Virus record (IMG/VR): IMGVR_UViG_3300030107_000800
Span: 1 to 64,000 of that record
Origin: a virus
Length of the DNA: 64,000 nucleotides
Strand: one strand, 5' to 3'
Shown: positions 29,501 through 37,347 of the stretch, one piece after another
How positions within the stretch are numbered: the stretch's first letter is position 1
Layout: each line of letters begins with the position of its first letter
The notes under the pieces: generated by a model
Seen by the model: only the letters and a program-made list of their open reading frames with translations
Databases searched by the model: none
Told to the model about the DNA's origin: nothing
Made by a program: the position numbers and the translations under genes

Positions 29501-32500
29501 ATCTGTATATGCTCCAAAGTTACCAGGAAGAACTGGAGAAGCAATCTTCTCAACAGTAATTAGATTATAACTTTTACTTGGACTAATATCAAAGTAAGTC
29601 CCAACGAGACTAGAATGAGACGTATCAAATCTATACTTGTAATACTCTTGTATATCAATATTGATGTTTGGTACATATGTACTATCATCTTCTGAGAATT
29701 CAAATTTGTATTCTACTGGTTCTATAGAAGATATTGATACTGTTCTTCTAGGAAGACTAAAATCAAAGAAAGTTGAATTAATAGTTACATCTTGAGCATT
29801 TGATTTCTCAATAGCATAATCAAATATAATACCTACTTGTTGAGTAGTAGGATCATATGACTGAATATATCCAGTACCTGCACCAGTAAAGATTTGATAG
29901 TTACTAGGGAAATTATATTGTGGTTTATAAAGTATTACTTCTTGAGTATTGAAATGATCAGCATCAACTGTACCTTCTTGGCCTCTATCAACATTCAATG
30001 AATCAGTTGTTATAGAAACAACCTTTAATACTTCATCACCAACTTTTACTAAATCATTCTTGCAGAACCCAGTGACATCCTTGATTTTCAGAGATGTCTG
30101 TCCAGCAGCAAATCCTACATGATCAACATATATTGTTAATCTCTGACTACTTAATGATCCACCAGATCTTACAAGACTCTCATCTGCAACACTTAAATAA
30201 TCTCCTTTTCTATAATCAGATCCACTATCTTGAATTGTAACATTTGATACAATACCAGCATTAGAGACTGTAATACTAGCAGTAGCACCAGTACCACTAC
30301 CACCAGTTAAAGGAACATTATTATAAGTGTTAGCAGTATAATCTGCACCACCATTTAATATTTGAAATCTTCCAATTCCAGTATCATCAATAGTACTCTT
30401 ATTGGATGGTGCTTTAAGAACTATATTCTGATAAAGACGTTTTCTTACATACCATGTCTTAAGTTTTGTAGCATCATCTGGAATAATATCAACAGTTACT
30501 TCATCACCAATACCTAGGCCATGACTAGATGCTGTCTCTATAAGAGCAACACTTTGATTAACAATAAATGGTTCTAAATTATCACTTAAAGAAGTTAAAG
30601 TAATAATTCTAGATCCTGATGTATTAAAAAGATTAGAAGATTGTAAGAAATAGGTATCATCAACAATCCATGTTCCTGTAAGAACTTTAATCTTTAATGT
30701 ATTTTGCTGAGTAGTACCTTCTAAAATTTCAGCAGTAGCAATAGGTGCATTTACACCATCAGTTAGACTTAGAATAGCACCTTCTGTATAAGAACTGTCT
30801 TGATCAATTATTAAAGAGAAGGTCTTAATATCAGCAGAGAATGTTCCTGTATTATCAAACGTTCCATTAACATTCTTAAGAACTATAACATTATCGCTTG
30901 CAACATTTCCTACTATTTCACCATAAGCACTTGAAGATGGTTGTCTTAATGTATCATTAGCAAACAAATATGCAGTCTGAATTGTTGTTAATTTAACAAC
31001 CTTATTTTCCTTAGATTGTAGATAACTAACATCTTTACCTTTAACAGAGGATATTATAGATTCTGCTTCTGATCCTTCTGTTCCTCTATTATCGAAATAA
31101 ACTTTTGAATTGACTGAGAAGTTAGCAGATGATCTATCTACAGAGATAGAATCTACTGTTCCAGATTTAACTTCTGATATTGTAGCAATAACTCCTTCAC
31201 CATTTCTAGGCATACCAGCAGTATAAAGTCTCTTAGCATCTTTAGGAATATCATCCTGAGTGATATTAGAGTTGTAATTACTATCTACTGGTAATGAATA
31301 GAAGTTCTCACCTATGATATATGGATATTGCGGTATTTGATTGCTATCAATAGTAAGGAAATAAGCATAAGTTCCTTCTGGAAAGTCTGGGGTAATACAA
31401 AATCTTCCATTGTTTTGATCTAGAGTTCCACTTTTATGATTGTAAACAAAATCATTAGTGAATGATCCTAGAGGCCATTGTCCCTCATCAGGTCCAGCAG
31501 TACGTTGACCAACTATAGAATAACTAGAAGCCATCCTAATAATAGATGATGTTGCATCTAGTGGGTCTTCATATCCAAATGCACCATATATGGGGTTACC
31601 ATCATAAGCAAAACCTATGATAGGTGAATGTGTCTTAGTTGCTGGTTCAGTACCTGCACCATTTAAGTTGTCATTTAAGGCCACCCTAAGTGATTTGGGG
31701 TTACCTACATGAGCATATCCATAATCAAAAACATTATTGAAGTTTTGGAAAACATAACCATTATCAGTATCTAAGGAAAGTTTAGTAAACCTATTCTTAT
31801 TCCACTCTTTCAATAAAGGAATACCAGTAGCACCTTCACCAACAGGTATAATATCTACAACAACTGTATTTTGATTATAGAAATTACCCTCATCAATCTT
31901 TTCAAAATCTGTTATCTTACCATCTGTAAGAAGAGCTTTGTATTCAGCGAACCTTCCTCTACCAGCATTATCTCTAATTCTAACAGTTGGTGGAGAAGAA
32001 TAGTATTCACCAGCATTATCAATAACAAGACTGGTTACTTTAGCACCAGTAACGATAGCACGAACTTCTGCTCTTCTACCAGAGGTAATTAATATCTCTG
32101 GTGTGGTTGGGAATGTATCAGTTGTGTCTACAATAATACTTTCAACTACATTTCCAGAAAGGACTGCTCTTGCCTTATCTCTAACACCATCTACAAGAAC
32201 ATATGGTGGACTAGCATATCCCCTTCCTTGAGTGTTAACTTTAATTTCTTCTAGTTTACCGTAACGTATGCTTTCTTCATCCTTGAAACCGTAGGCCAGG
32301 ACACCGTTTAGAAGGACTCCAATATCACGTTTTGGAGTTGGGTAAACTTCTGTTGTTCTAGTTGCTTGTTTCCTAATAATACGAAGCAACTTCTGATCTT
32401 GTACTGGTTCACTTATAGTAGGACCATCTAATATCTTATATGATGGAAAACCAGAACTTGAGACATAATAATATTGCTCATCTTCAAATAATGCGGATAC

Positions 32501-33880
32501 ATCAGTAGATACTTGATCTAAAGAAGTTTCTACATTGGTATTTGTTGGTGCATCTACAGAATTACCTACCTGTCCTAATACCCACCTAGGCTGGTTTGTA
32601 CCAGTCTTAACAATTTTAGGATCAGTTGTCTCGAATCCTGGGTTAGAGACCTGTATCTGGTCTCCTACAGCAGAGTGTGGGTGTGAATCTTGTGGAGAAA
32701 GATTATAGACTACACCTAGAGTCAATAAAGATGCATTAGTACCTTCAATGATTACTGGTTTATAAACTGAAGTACCAGATGCATGTGTAGTAGGTACACT
32801 ACCTCTCTTTTCAATTATAAACTGTGTAGCGGTCTTATTATCAAATTTTATTTTCTCATCAGCAATAAGAATCTCACCAGTTGGTTCCCATCCAATAGTA
32901 GAGAAAACATCTATTCTCTTTCCTACACCATCTGTACTAGGAAGATTTCTCTCTAAACGAGTCTTAGTTGAGACTGCAAAGAATCCATTAACTGTCTCAG
33001 GAGCAAGTACAATATTCCATATTGATTCTCCATCAGCAGTATTATCTGGATAAACATTATCTACAGTAGCATCAGCATATCCATATTCATCAGTAACAGA
33101 CTGTACTATCTTCTTACCAATTAATAACTTAGGATCTCCTGATATAACTTTACATTTAAGAGCATAAACACTGATCCAATCAGCATTAGATACTTTATAT
33201 GTGTAATCTCTTGGTTTGTATACCTCTGGTTTTGTATCATTATTAACCAGAGTATTGAAAACAAATTCAATAGAACTATTAGTTCCTTTGGCCTTATAGA
33301 ATTTACTGATATTCTTAATCAGTGTTCTCTTATCAACTTCACCTTTAAGATACTTCTCAGGGAAAGAACCTAGATACTGACTCTCAAAATTTCTAACTAA
33401 GGCATATAGAAATAGATTACTTACATTATATACTGTCTCACCTGAATTATGAGGTGCAGCAGTGGTGCTAGAATAGGTTGAAGTATTGTATAGGTCACCA
33501 AGGGTAGTATTTCCACTAACGCCTCTTACACACTCTCTCAGCTCGGTATCAGTACGTGTACCATAGAATATAATTTCATCACCAATTCTTACGTAACCAT
33601 TTGCCTGTGGAAAACTCGACGCATCTTGTAGTACAATTGTATCAGCAGTAGCAGAAATATAAGCATCCAAGCTATCAAACTGTCTAAGAATATTTTGCTC
33701 ATAATAATCAATGTTGGAATAAGTTTGTAAATTGCTGGCAATATCTAAGGGGCCACCCTGAACTTCCTGACCTTCATAGTATTTCTGAACAAACTTGTGG
33801 AAAAGTGGGTATTCAGATACTATAAACTCAGGTAGTTGCGACTCAATAAGAGTGCTAATTCTTTTAGTCTTTACTGCCAT
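23570..33880 (-). CDS. Giant baseplate-associated protein in gp7 position (3436 aa)
   Basis: The first 250 residues (LIESQLPEFIVSEYPLFHKFVQKYYE; FPEKYLKGEVDKRTLIKNISKFY) are of a type found after gp6 in T4-like cyanophages. Residues 550-690 have beta repeats with SPPTVRI-type ends. Residues about 751-860 look like a YHYH domain: GFAYDGNPIYGAFGY, LDQNNGRFC, FPEGTYAYFLT, YPYIIG. Residues about 2020-2330 have helical modules (DAANQVERNREFIVAEA; DAITYHLKFGGNEK) shared with the leftmost giant fibre. Near 2145 there is a VPQGQT-LQ-VPQGQT tandem. Its start overlaps the gp6 stop (TAATG). The role of wedge initiator like T4 gp7 is inferred from position only; T4 gp7 is about 1030 residues. Confidence 0.8.
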   Translation of the reverse strand: MAVKTKRISTLIESQLPEFIVSEYPLFHKFVQKYYEGQEVQGGPLDIASNLQTYSNIDYYEQNILRQFDSLDAYISATADTIVLQDASSFPQANGYVRIGDEIIFYGTRTDTELRECVRGVSGNTTLGDLYNTSTYSSTTAAPHNSGETVYNVSNLFLYALVRNFESQYLGSFPEKYLKGEVDKRTLIKNISKFYKAKGTNSSIEFVFNTLVNNDTKPEVYKPRDYTYKVSNADWISVYALKCKVISGDPKLLIGKKIVQSVTDEYGYADATVDNVYPDNTADGESIWNIVLAPETVNGFFAVSTKTRLERNLPSTDGVGKRIDVFSTIGWEPTGEILIADEKIKFDNKTATQFIIEKRGSVPTTHASGTSVYKPVIIEGTNASLLTLGVVYNLSPQDSHPHSAVGDQIQVSNPGFETTDPKIVKTGTNQPRWVLGQVGNSVDAPTNTNVETSLDQVSTDVSALFEDEQYYYVSSSGFPSYKILDGPTISEPVQDQKLLRIIRKQATRTTEVYPTPKRDIGVLLNGVLAYGFKDEESIRYGKLEEIKVNTQGRGYASPPYVLVDGVRDKARAVLSGNVVESIIVDTTDTFPTTPEILITSGRRAEVRAIVTGAKVTSLVIDNAGEYYSSPPTVRIRDNAGRGRFAEYKALLTDGKITDFEKIDEGNFYNQNTVVVDIIPVGEGATGIPLLKEWNKNRFTKLSLDTDNGYVFQNFNNVFDYGYAHVGNPKSLRVALNDNLNGAGTEPATKTHSPIIGFAYDGNPIYGAFGYEDPLDATSSIIRMASSYSIVGQRTAGPDEGQWPLGSFTNDFVYNHKSGTLDQNNGRFCITPDFPEGTYAYFLTIDSNQIPQYPYIIGENFYSLPVDSNYNSNITQDDIPKDAKRLYTAGMPRNGEGVIATISEVKSGTVDSISVDRSSANFSVNSKVYFDNRGTEGSEAESIISSVKGKDVSYLQSKENKVVKLTTIQTAYLFANDTLRQPSSSAYGEIVGNVASDNVIVLKNVNGTFDNTGTFSADIKTFSLIIDQDSSYTEGAILSLTDGVNAPIATAEILEGTTQQNTLKIKVLTGTWIVDDTYFLQSSNLFNTSGSRIITLTSLSDNLEPFIVNQSVALIETASSHGLGIGDEVTVDIIPDDATKLKTWYVRKRLYQNIVLKAPSNKSTIDDTGIGRFQILNGGADYTANTYNNVPLTGGSGTGATASITVSNAGIVSNVTIQDSGSDYRKGDYLSVADESLVRSGGSLSSQRLTIYVDHVGFAAGQTSLKIKDVTGFCKNDLVKVGDEVLKVVSITTDSLNVDRGQEGTVDADHFNTQEVILYKPQYNFPSNYQIFTGAGTGYIQSYDPTTQQVGIIFDYAIEKSNAQDVTINSTFFDFSLPRRTVSISSIEPVEYKFEFSEDDSTYVPNINIDIQEYYKYRFDTSHSSLVGTYFDISPSKSYNLITVEKIASPVLPGNFGAYTDVKFGFGSRLATNNYDKKIGTDFANYYYFDKNGIVNSEGKYLKIVDDPLQGVRKVNYVTSNRFVYDLVGDPPLWDGSGTITYTTTGQFAIGEIDSFKIINLGLNYKKIPIIEGCDPNSEFKAKATVLFDTTTNTITGVNVSDKGSNYINPKIVITNGDGVDATFNVVVRDGSIFSITIDYPGVGYTFAPEIEIVESDLDAYVNSSSIGVPQSVSITKNGGAFHLDKTVASKFTSKSIFVLKNFNGTFKKGETLIQKIGGNEVARAVVSEWRSNLLKVENITGIFRQNNSIEGITSKATGTITSVFVTTFDKSITSFYDNLGYYKSDKGKLGVSNQKLIDSNFYQDYSYVVKSKTSIEQWRDLIKSTTHPAGFKLFGQVDIESDAAVPMPVSQPKDAHFTIVQLWDPEKNKITVESTKRIVTVTTQKVESQRIRKGSGSASNSEFNFNNTRAFTFTLNGAFDGTYNNDGQLIGTKSFQVLDQNGTPFTPVNAKSLIVTLDGVLQEPEKAYTVSGDNIVFAQPPLGPGTKAGSAYNGVTFYGRTFYFVDNQYNTKYLKKIRNIFERGGRWLDAANQVERNREFIVAEAVGYGKSKYASLDWSTKLDDYQRDIGYIIDGYEHDLRFGGNVKTYDYVNLFNQGSDYDYITSNKTESLDIFRYATNLVGLAIRNWDYQISVDYAIGSAEVTVGDTNNLAVGMYISAGRAFPANTKIVSIDTSTKITLSNNALLTSGTGVAAGISQLSGSQSGTAGTNTVQVPQGQTLQVPQGQTFAVAPATTGGEIATFTLSAVNNGQYVDASNLITSNKAYLQEEISEYIYATYTSLQTGDKAKCSRDIGLLIDAITYHLKFGGNEKIVDYARRYWTVSTYPGGQELTSLNRTSDERLAAIEAWDTLKDKITLTVRNNLPTGTYTAIAPVTDGSIAFDTNNPACVEVISSVDTMIESFKEIIVKGPGIIEVVKDNINKSGNWTTKLTYSNYNIIADSQLTAQECDNVISAVDSLYANVNTLINEVSTTRSLPDFIDGENKIFELYWDDSTAVDTEVDEDLFLTINAVLQRPKYTETYPGADAYYINRSVIPNQIIFDVAPICDQDLGAKTLGEVTAIEKVSGIGVANYKRLTIDYNLVDNVKSGPFLILDVEDMTVQTIEQKEFLYVFVDGILQREGYSYTVAGPNIYFNVPINSATKIDMRYLYGRNVGQVLNIYDFNPDSYYAKGVVTLETTAGADDLLRFRWMGDSIGLPVHAYQEVGGIKKIIGIASNFFRLNDMVRFTATGPKAEIDQTLPVVFAVGGKYNINTSVTLASSGSGVVYEADVDGRAVLSDLNSIWSGTLLGKNYRQPFIGISNLDKIRIEGEEGFRAIKKLPGSTTSKEQRAGEPVSTSHFGQVEVERYNGTTRGEGLSVVATIENGSVTKLEWNQRSYDPLTQPTAYQYETPPILHFIPKNGNGGGARATALVSKGQVISVDLLDGGSGYTEAPQVVVARRYDILAERDIGIVITQRIGVTKVDVSQTQTSSAHITILGTQVQNISTFTSTAFESPKSVTPDIEAEIQIDTDNIAEGQSGFDMPAGTEQPDNSQIVFIEPDPLVIESGGAAGSGAQPSIANVAIQDIVSLNSIQTVSKQITSSFTVDIDNTSLDNINYYQVGAYTNVDTDIADEVIYIPDTWKFSNSGYLLIGDEVVRYYRKLTDRFYMVQRGQEDTTAKFWAAGTFLRQVPERISVAPAGVAKIESTSETTTTDLILDVSISTNVLSEITITQSIASPGTTQTEVVLTPPASGAIDQYVEEAFINDPVPTRGIATSTVHTGSVDITDDYDVVQRGGGIVDVTNLVFGKTQDYIGDYIVTNVGNTLNHFDISGWDVGFTNVSGTTLQELDIHYPSLGIQDFEMRGLSAWTLAGQYWRIVNGSIQNPVAISQSTGTIGGPIVVAMTDNFPAAGYIFTSGGTVIQYTSKTATTFEGCTLFSGPDSINAGEDIIPFEPT

Positions 33881-35676
33881 TACTCTTTATACGCAACGAA
33901 GCTGGAATTTGCAATGTCAACATCAAGATACATCTCTCGAAGTGCCTTGACATCATTAGATAGTGGTTTCACTCTAAGTGAAATACGATTGTCGAAGAAA
34001 CTACCTTTAATAATAGTTAAGTCGTATAACTTTAGTTCACCTTTGACATAATCAATATCACCAACTTCCTTGTCCAGGACAACCTTCTCACCAGTTGAGG
34101 AATCTATTCTATATAGGACAATCTTCTCATCTCTGTCTTCTAAGTAGACATCAAAAGTAGGATATTCTGTTACTCTAAATCCTGTTGATGAGAGAACAGG
34201 ATTATCACAATCCTTATCAAATGCATTCTGATAACAAACTTCATAGAAGAAAGTAGAATTTAATTGAGGATAGAAGTCTCTCCTCATAGTAACTGATGTT
34301 AAATTAGAATTAATACTCGAATCTGCCTCATCAATTACAGCAGTAAACTTACTATATCTAAATTTACCCTTAAATTTCTCTGTACCACTAGTATTAGTAT
34401 ATTGTTTTACTGCACCAATGGCCACATCTCGTATTTCAGCAGGAGGAGAATCTGTTTTTGACCCACTATAATAGATCTCACTGGTCAATTCTACGAATAA
34501 AACAGCAGGATCAACGATAACTGGTTCAACAGAAGCAACAACATACTTCTTTAACTCCTCAACAATCTGATTTTTAGTCAAAGATGTCAAATATGAAGCA
34601 TCAGTTGGCTTTAAAACAACAAAAACTTTACCATAATCAGGTGGATCTTGGTCTTCTCCACCAAAAATTATGATATCGCTAGTAGCAGGATAGATATTTC
34701 TTACGATTGCACCATAGTCTTCAGCAGTTACAGCACGATCTTGAGTACCAAATGTCTTAGGTGCATTAAATTTGATCTTTTCTGTGGTTTCTTGCTCTTC
34801 TCCACCAGCAGCAGGAATAGAATTATTGATTGTTACGTTATATGAATTAGGAGTAAGACCACTTCCATTAACTAAAACACCATTAAACACAAAAGATTTG
34901 ACTCCATTGGACTCAGAACCAGATGTTGTGATGTAAGTTACACGAATTTGAGCATTATTTTCTAATTTTTTACCTAAAACACCATCTCCAAATATCAATT
35001 CATACCTATCATCAGCAATTTCTTCTAAAAAGAAGACTTTTGATGTGCTATCTACACCTAAAATATTGTCTGCCCTCAGATATGGCTCGTTAAATGACCC
35101 TCCAGTAGGATAAACTTGGACTGATATTGTATTTGTATCAATATCTGGGTTGTTTAAAATGAATTTTTGTGATTTTTGTGCTGTCTGAACAGTAAATGTC
35201 TGTGATACTTGTGTTCCTTCTCTTAAAGGAACGTTAGTGAAGACGGCCTGATTGTTTGCAACTGCTGCTTTTACACCTTTTTCCACAACATATTGATAAA
35301 CATTGTTATCATAGGTAGTAAAAAACCCAGTTCCACCTTTTAAGTTTAATTCTGTATCGGTAGTAGGATTGCTATAGTCAACTGTAAAGTCAATATATGC
35401 AGTAGGAGATGTTTTTGACTTAGGTGTATATCCTAACTGCTTTGCAATTGCTACTACATTGTCTCTTAGAGACGCGGAATCAATGAATAATTCATTGACT
35501 ACCATGTTTGTATTGAACGCAGTATAGTACGTATTATAAGCAAGTACGTCTATTAAGTTCGATATAGCAGAACCTTCAAAATCATAGTCAGTAAAATCTG
35601 ACTGCGACTTTAAATAGTCCTTCAGCGTAGTTTTGATCTGTTCAAAATCTAAATTAGCAACTTGAGTATAAGGCAT
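33880..35676 (-). CDS. gp6: Baseplate wedge protein gp6 (baseplate J-like)
   Basis: A 598-residue protein with the gp6/baseplate-J-like N-terminus: FEQIKTTLKDYLKSQSDFTDYDFEGSAISNLIDVLAYNTYYTAFNTNMVVNELFIDSA. Further on are the conserved TAEDYGAIVRNIYP and ELKKYVVASVEPVIVDP segments. gp6 forms the ring that joins the wedges around the tail-tube hub of contractile phages. Length is close to T4 gp6 (about 660). Its start directly follows the gp25 stop (TAAATG, no gap), and its stop overlaps the next start. The gp25-gp6 pair is the normal order in T4-like and other contractile systems. Confidence 0.95.
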   Translation of the reverse strand: MPYTQVANLDFEQIKTTLKDYLKSQSDFTDYDFEGSAISNLIDVLAYNTYYTAFNTNMVVNELFIDSASLRDNVVAIAKQLGYTPKSKTSPTAYIDFTVDYSNPTTDTELNLKGGTGFFTTYDNNVYQYVVEKGVKAAVANNQAVFTNVPLREGTQVSQTFTVQTAQKSQKFILNNPDIDTNTISVQVYPTGGSFNEPYLRADNILGVDSTSKVFFLEEIADDRYELIFGDGVLGKKLENNAQIRVTYITTSGSESNGVKSFVFNGVLVNGSGLTPNSYNVTINNSIPAAGGEEQETTEKIKFNAPKTFGTQDRAVTAEDYGAIVRNIYPATSDIIIFGGEDQDPPDYGKVFVVLKPTDASYLTSLTKNQIVEELKKYVVASVEPVIVDPAVLFVELTSEIYYSGSKTDSPPAEIRDVAIGAVKQYTNTSGTEKFKGKFRYSKFTAVIDEADSSINSNLTSVTMRRDFYPQLNSTFFYEVCYQNAFDKDCDNPVLSSTGFRVTEYPTFDVYLEDRDEKIVLYRIDSSTGEKVVLDKEVGDIDYVKGELKLYDLTIIKGSFFDNRISLRVKPLSNDVKALREMYLDVDIANSSFVAYKE

Positions 35677-36069
35677 TTATCGAGTACGTTCTAAGAAGAA
35701 ACCTGCCTGTTGTTGTCTATCTTCTCGTCCTATAATTCTATAGAAAATTTCTACCTCATATCCATTAGTATTGAAGTCTGGTTCGCATAGAACATCCTCT
35801 ACAATTACTCGTGGTTCCCATCTTTTAATGGTTTCCTTAACTTGAGACTTAATCATACCAGCAGTACCATAATCTAATGGTTCAAATAATGACTTCTGGA
35901 GATTAGATCCTAGTTGAGGTTGGAATAGACGCTCACCTTTATTAGTAAGAAGCAGGTTTTTGATTGATTGAGTAATCGCAGCCTTATCCTTCACCGTGAT
36001 TACATCATCGGTTACAGGATGCTTCTTAAATGTAACGCTTAAATCTTTAAACGTTTGGAACGTGGGCAT
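35677..36069 (-). CDS. gp25: Baseplate wedge protein gp25
   Basis: A 130-residue gp25/GPW-type wedge protein. It has the family segments ITQSIKNLLLTNKGERLFQPQLGSNLQKSLFEPLD and IKRWEPRVIVEDV, followed by a beta hairpin with YEVEIFYRI. The length equals T4 gp25 (132). It is part of the wedge core with gp6 and is needed for sheath nucleation. A GATAAATA late element overlaps the stop of the upstream SET gene about 25 nt before this start. No clear Shine-Dalgarno sequence is visible. Confidence 0.95.
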   Translation of the reverse strand: MPTFQTFKDLSVTFKKHPVTDDVITVKDKAAITQSIKNLLLTNKGERLFQPQLGSNLQKSLFEPLDYGTAGMIKSQVKETIKRWEPRVIVEDVLCEPDFNTNGYEVEIFYRIIGREDRQQQAGFFLERTR

Positions 36070-36090
36070 TTAGACACAGCAAAGCTATTT

Positions 36091-36384
36091 CTATTTATCC
36101 ACTGTAACTGAATAGAATGTATATTTCAAAAATAATTCCTCGCCCTTGTGGATGGGCTTAATTGTCTTTACGAAGTATTTGTCATCTTCTAACCACTTCA
36201 CACAGTTAGGATCTTCTGAGTGGTTTATGAACCCACCCAGAGGTGTTCTATAGATCACTTCGTCCACAATAAGATGAGACATACCCAATACCATACCAGC
36301 AGGTATATCTTCTCGTGCGAATATACCTTGTCCTGCTATTGGACTATTTTTAATATGGAGTCTACTGGGTAATGCTTGATACAT
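36091..36384 (-). CDS. Minimal SET-domain protein, putative protein-lysine methyltransferase
   Basis: A 97-residue protein with the SET landmarks in order: GQGIFAREDIPAG (residues 18-30), GGFINHSEDPN (50-60, the NHSxxPN cofactor-binding knot motif with N54 and H55), and GEELFLKYTFY (81-91), the usual C-terminal catalytic Tyr segment. It lacks pre-SET and post-SET cysteines and most of the I-SET insert, so it is close to the shortest known SET proteins, such as chlorella virus vSET (119 residues). SET enzymes transfer methyl from S-adenosylmethionine to lysine. The target here is unknown: host chromatin-like proteins, ribosomal proteins or virion proteins are all possible. It lies among late baseplate genes, just upstream of gp25. 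Confidence 0.8.
   Translation of the reverse strand: MYQALPSRLHIKNSPIAGQGIFAREDIPAGMVLGMSHLIVDEVIYRTPLGGFINHSEDPNCVKWLEDDKYFVKTIKPIHKGEELFLKYTFYSVTVDK
36092..36099 (-). promoter_or_regulatory. Late-type promoter element GATAAATA
   Basis: Minus-strand GATAAATA (7 of 8 to T4 late) overlaps the stop codon of the SET-domain gene and would drive gp25-gp6. Confidence 0.6.
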
Positions 36385-36414
36385 GATCGGCGTTTTCGGT
36401 GCTCGGAGCGTGCG

Positions 36415-36615
36415 TCAATCTAAAGGTGCGTGACACTTTGGACAGAAATCTTTCTTCTGTGCCATAAACTGTTGATAGATATCCTCACACATCTCATGAG
36501 CAGAGTGTCTAGGAACCATCACCTTGTAGATAAGACCCTCCCTAGCGGAAAGAGTCTCTAACATACTACCCACTTCTTTCCAGAGGGCCTCATTGTCCAA
36601 GTTCTCGTAACTCAA
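36415..36615 (-). CDS. Small protein with C-terminal CxxC, TTG start
   Basis: A 66-residue protein ending FCPKCHAPLD, which has one CPxC knuckle near the C-terminus and so may bind zinc as a dimer or with C43 and H-rich residues upstream (HSAHEMCED). The likely start is TTG overlapping the stop of the upstream gene as TTGA, with AGGACAGGG upstream. The alternative is the internal ATG at residue 17, which would lose a conserved-looking N-terminus. Function unknown; it is cotranscribed with the SET and PAAR genes. Confidence 0.7.
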   Translation of the reverse strand: MSYENLDNEALWKEVGSMLETLSAREGLIYKVMVPRHSAHEMCEDIYQQFMAQKKDFCPKCHAPLD

Positions 36616-36761
36616 TTTCCCTGTCCTCTATACTTCTTCCTCGCAGAGTTACGCGAGGTGGCACTCAACTTCGTGTATTGGCTACGCCCTTGTCGCGTTT
36701 TCTTCGGTTGGGCAGCAACATAACTGCTAGATCCCCACACTCCAGATTTTGCTTTTGCCAT
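36612..36761 (-). CDS. Short basic conserved cyanophage protein (MAKAKSGVWGSSS family)
   Basis: A 49-residue very basic protein: MAKAKSGVWGSSSYVAAQ, then PKKTRQGRSQYTKLSATSRN and a Arg/Lys-rich tail. I recognise the pattern as a small protein widespread in T4-like cyanophages. The charge suggests nucleic acid or DNA-package association. It is read into the next gene by a 4-bp TTGA overlap. The function is not known to me. Confidence 0.8.
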   Translation of the reverse strand: MAKAKSGVWGSSSYVAAQPKKTRQGRSQYTKLSATSRNSARKKYRGQGN

Positions 36762-36808
36762 AATTCAAAAATAATGTATGTATATTGTAAATGATTCGGT
36801 AAGACTTG

Positions 36809-37120
36809 TCAAGACCCGACAACCACATCTTCAGATCCATCTGAAATCTTATGATTACTTGCCATATCACCTACAGAAAGACACTTCTTTCCTTCCCACA
36901 ATACCTTACTAGAAGAGGCTGCCGAGAATTCTACAGTTGGACATGTAACACAACTAGGACCAGCATCTCTAGTATGACCAGTAAACACATCTCCTTCCAA
37001 TGACACCAGTTGATTATTCACTTTAATCTTACTAGACTTTACAGCACCTGCAAGATTTGACTCAAGATCACACCCATGAAGGTTGTCAACCTTATCGTTA
37101 ACTCGTGCTACTTCTGGCAT
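36809..37120 (-). CDS. PAAR-like spike tip protein
   Basis: A 103-residue protein starting MPEVARVNDKVDNLHGCD, followed by two PAAR-like repeats: KIKVNNQLVSLEGDVFTGH and KVLWEGKKCLSVGDMASNH. Cys and His are spaced as in the zinc-binding cone that caps contractile tail spikes (T4 gp5.4 and VgrG tips). Length is in the family range of about 95-110. It starts where the upstream coiled-coil gene stops. Repeat register is clear, but the N-terminal motif is divergent. Confidence 0.8.
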   Translation of the reverse strand: MPEVARVNDKVDNLHGCDLESNLAGAVKSSKIKVNNQLVSLEGDVFTGHTRDAGPSCVTCPTVEFSAASSSKVLWEGKKCLSVGDMASNHKISDGSEDVVVGS

Positions 37121-37347
37121 TAGACTGAACTCGCTGTTTTTACTAGATCTTTCTTAAGACCTTCTATGTTATTATGTAGGTAGTCCAATGTATCTGAGAG
37201 GGACTCGTATTCACTCTTCTGAGGACGACGGTATATCAACGATGGCTGCTCTAGCTGGGATATCCGTTGGTCCAGGCTTTGCAATCTCTCTGACAGCATC
37301 AGGAGTGCTTGCTCCAATTTTTTCTGATTCGCTTGTAACTCTTCCAT
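37120..37347 (-). CDS. Small coiled-coil protein
   Basis: A 75-residue protein. The start is the ATG at 37345-37347, preceded by GGAG with a 9-nt spacer; an upstream in-frame start at 37413 has no such signal. Residues 1-35 (MEELQANQKKLEQALLMLSERLQSLDQRISQLEQ) form a heptad coiled coil, and a second amphipathic helix lies near the C-terminus. It overlaps the 84-residue gene below by 137 bp in another frame. It is probably a late structural or chaperone protein next to PAAR. Confidence 0.7.
   Translation of the reverse strand: MEELQANQKKLEQALLMLSERLQSLDQRISQLEQPSLIYRRPQKSEYESLSDTLDYLHNNIEGLKKDLVKTASSV

Noticed and set aside
23570-33880. Interpretation of the 3436-residue frame as several fused or misassembled genes
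   Set aside because: The frame is uninterrupted, with continuous codon style and domain types that also occur together in other virion genes here; no internal ribosome site with a domain border stood out.
36640-36656. CCTCGC/GCGAGG hairpin as a terminator
   Set aside because: It lies inside a coding sequence and has no T tract.
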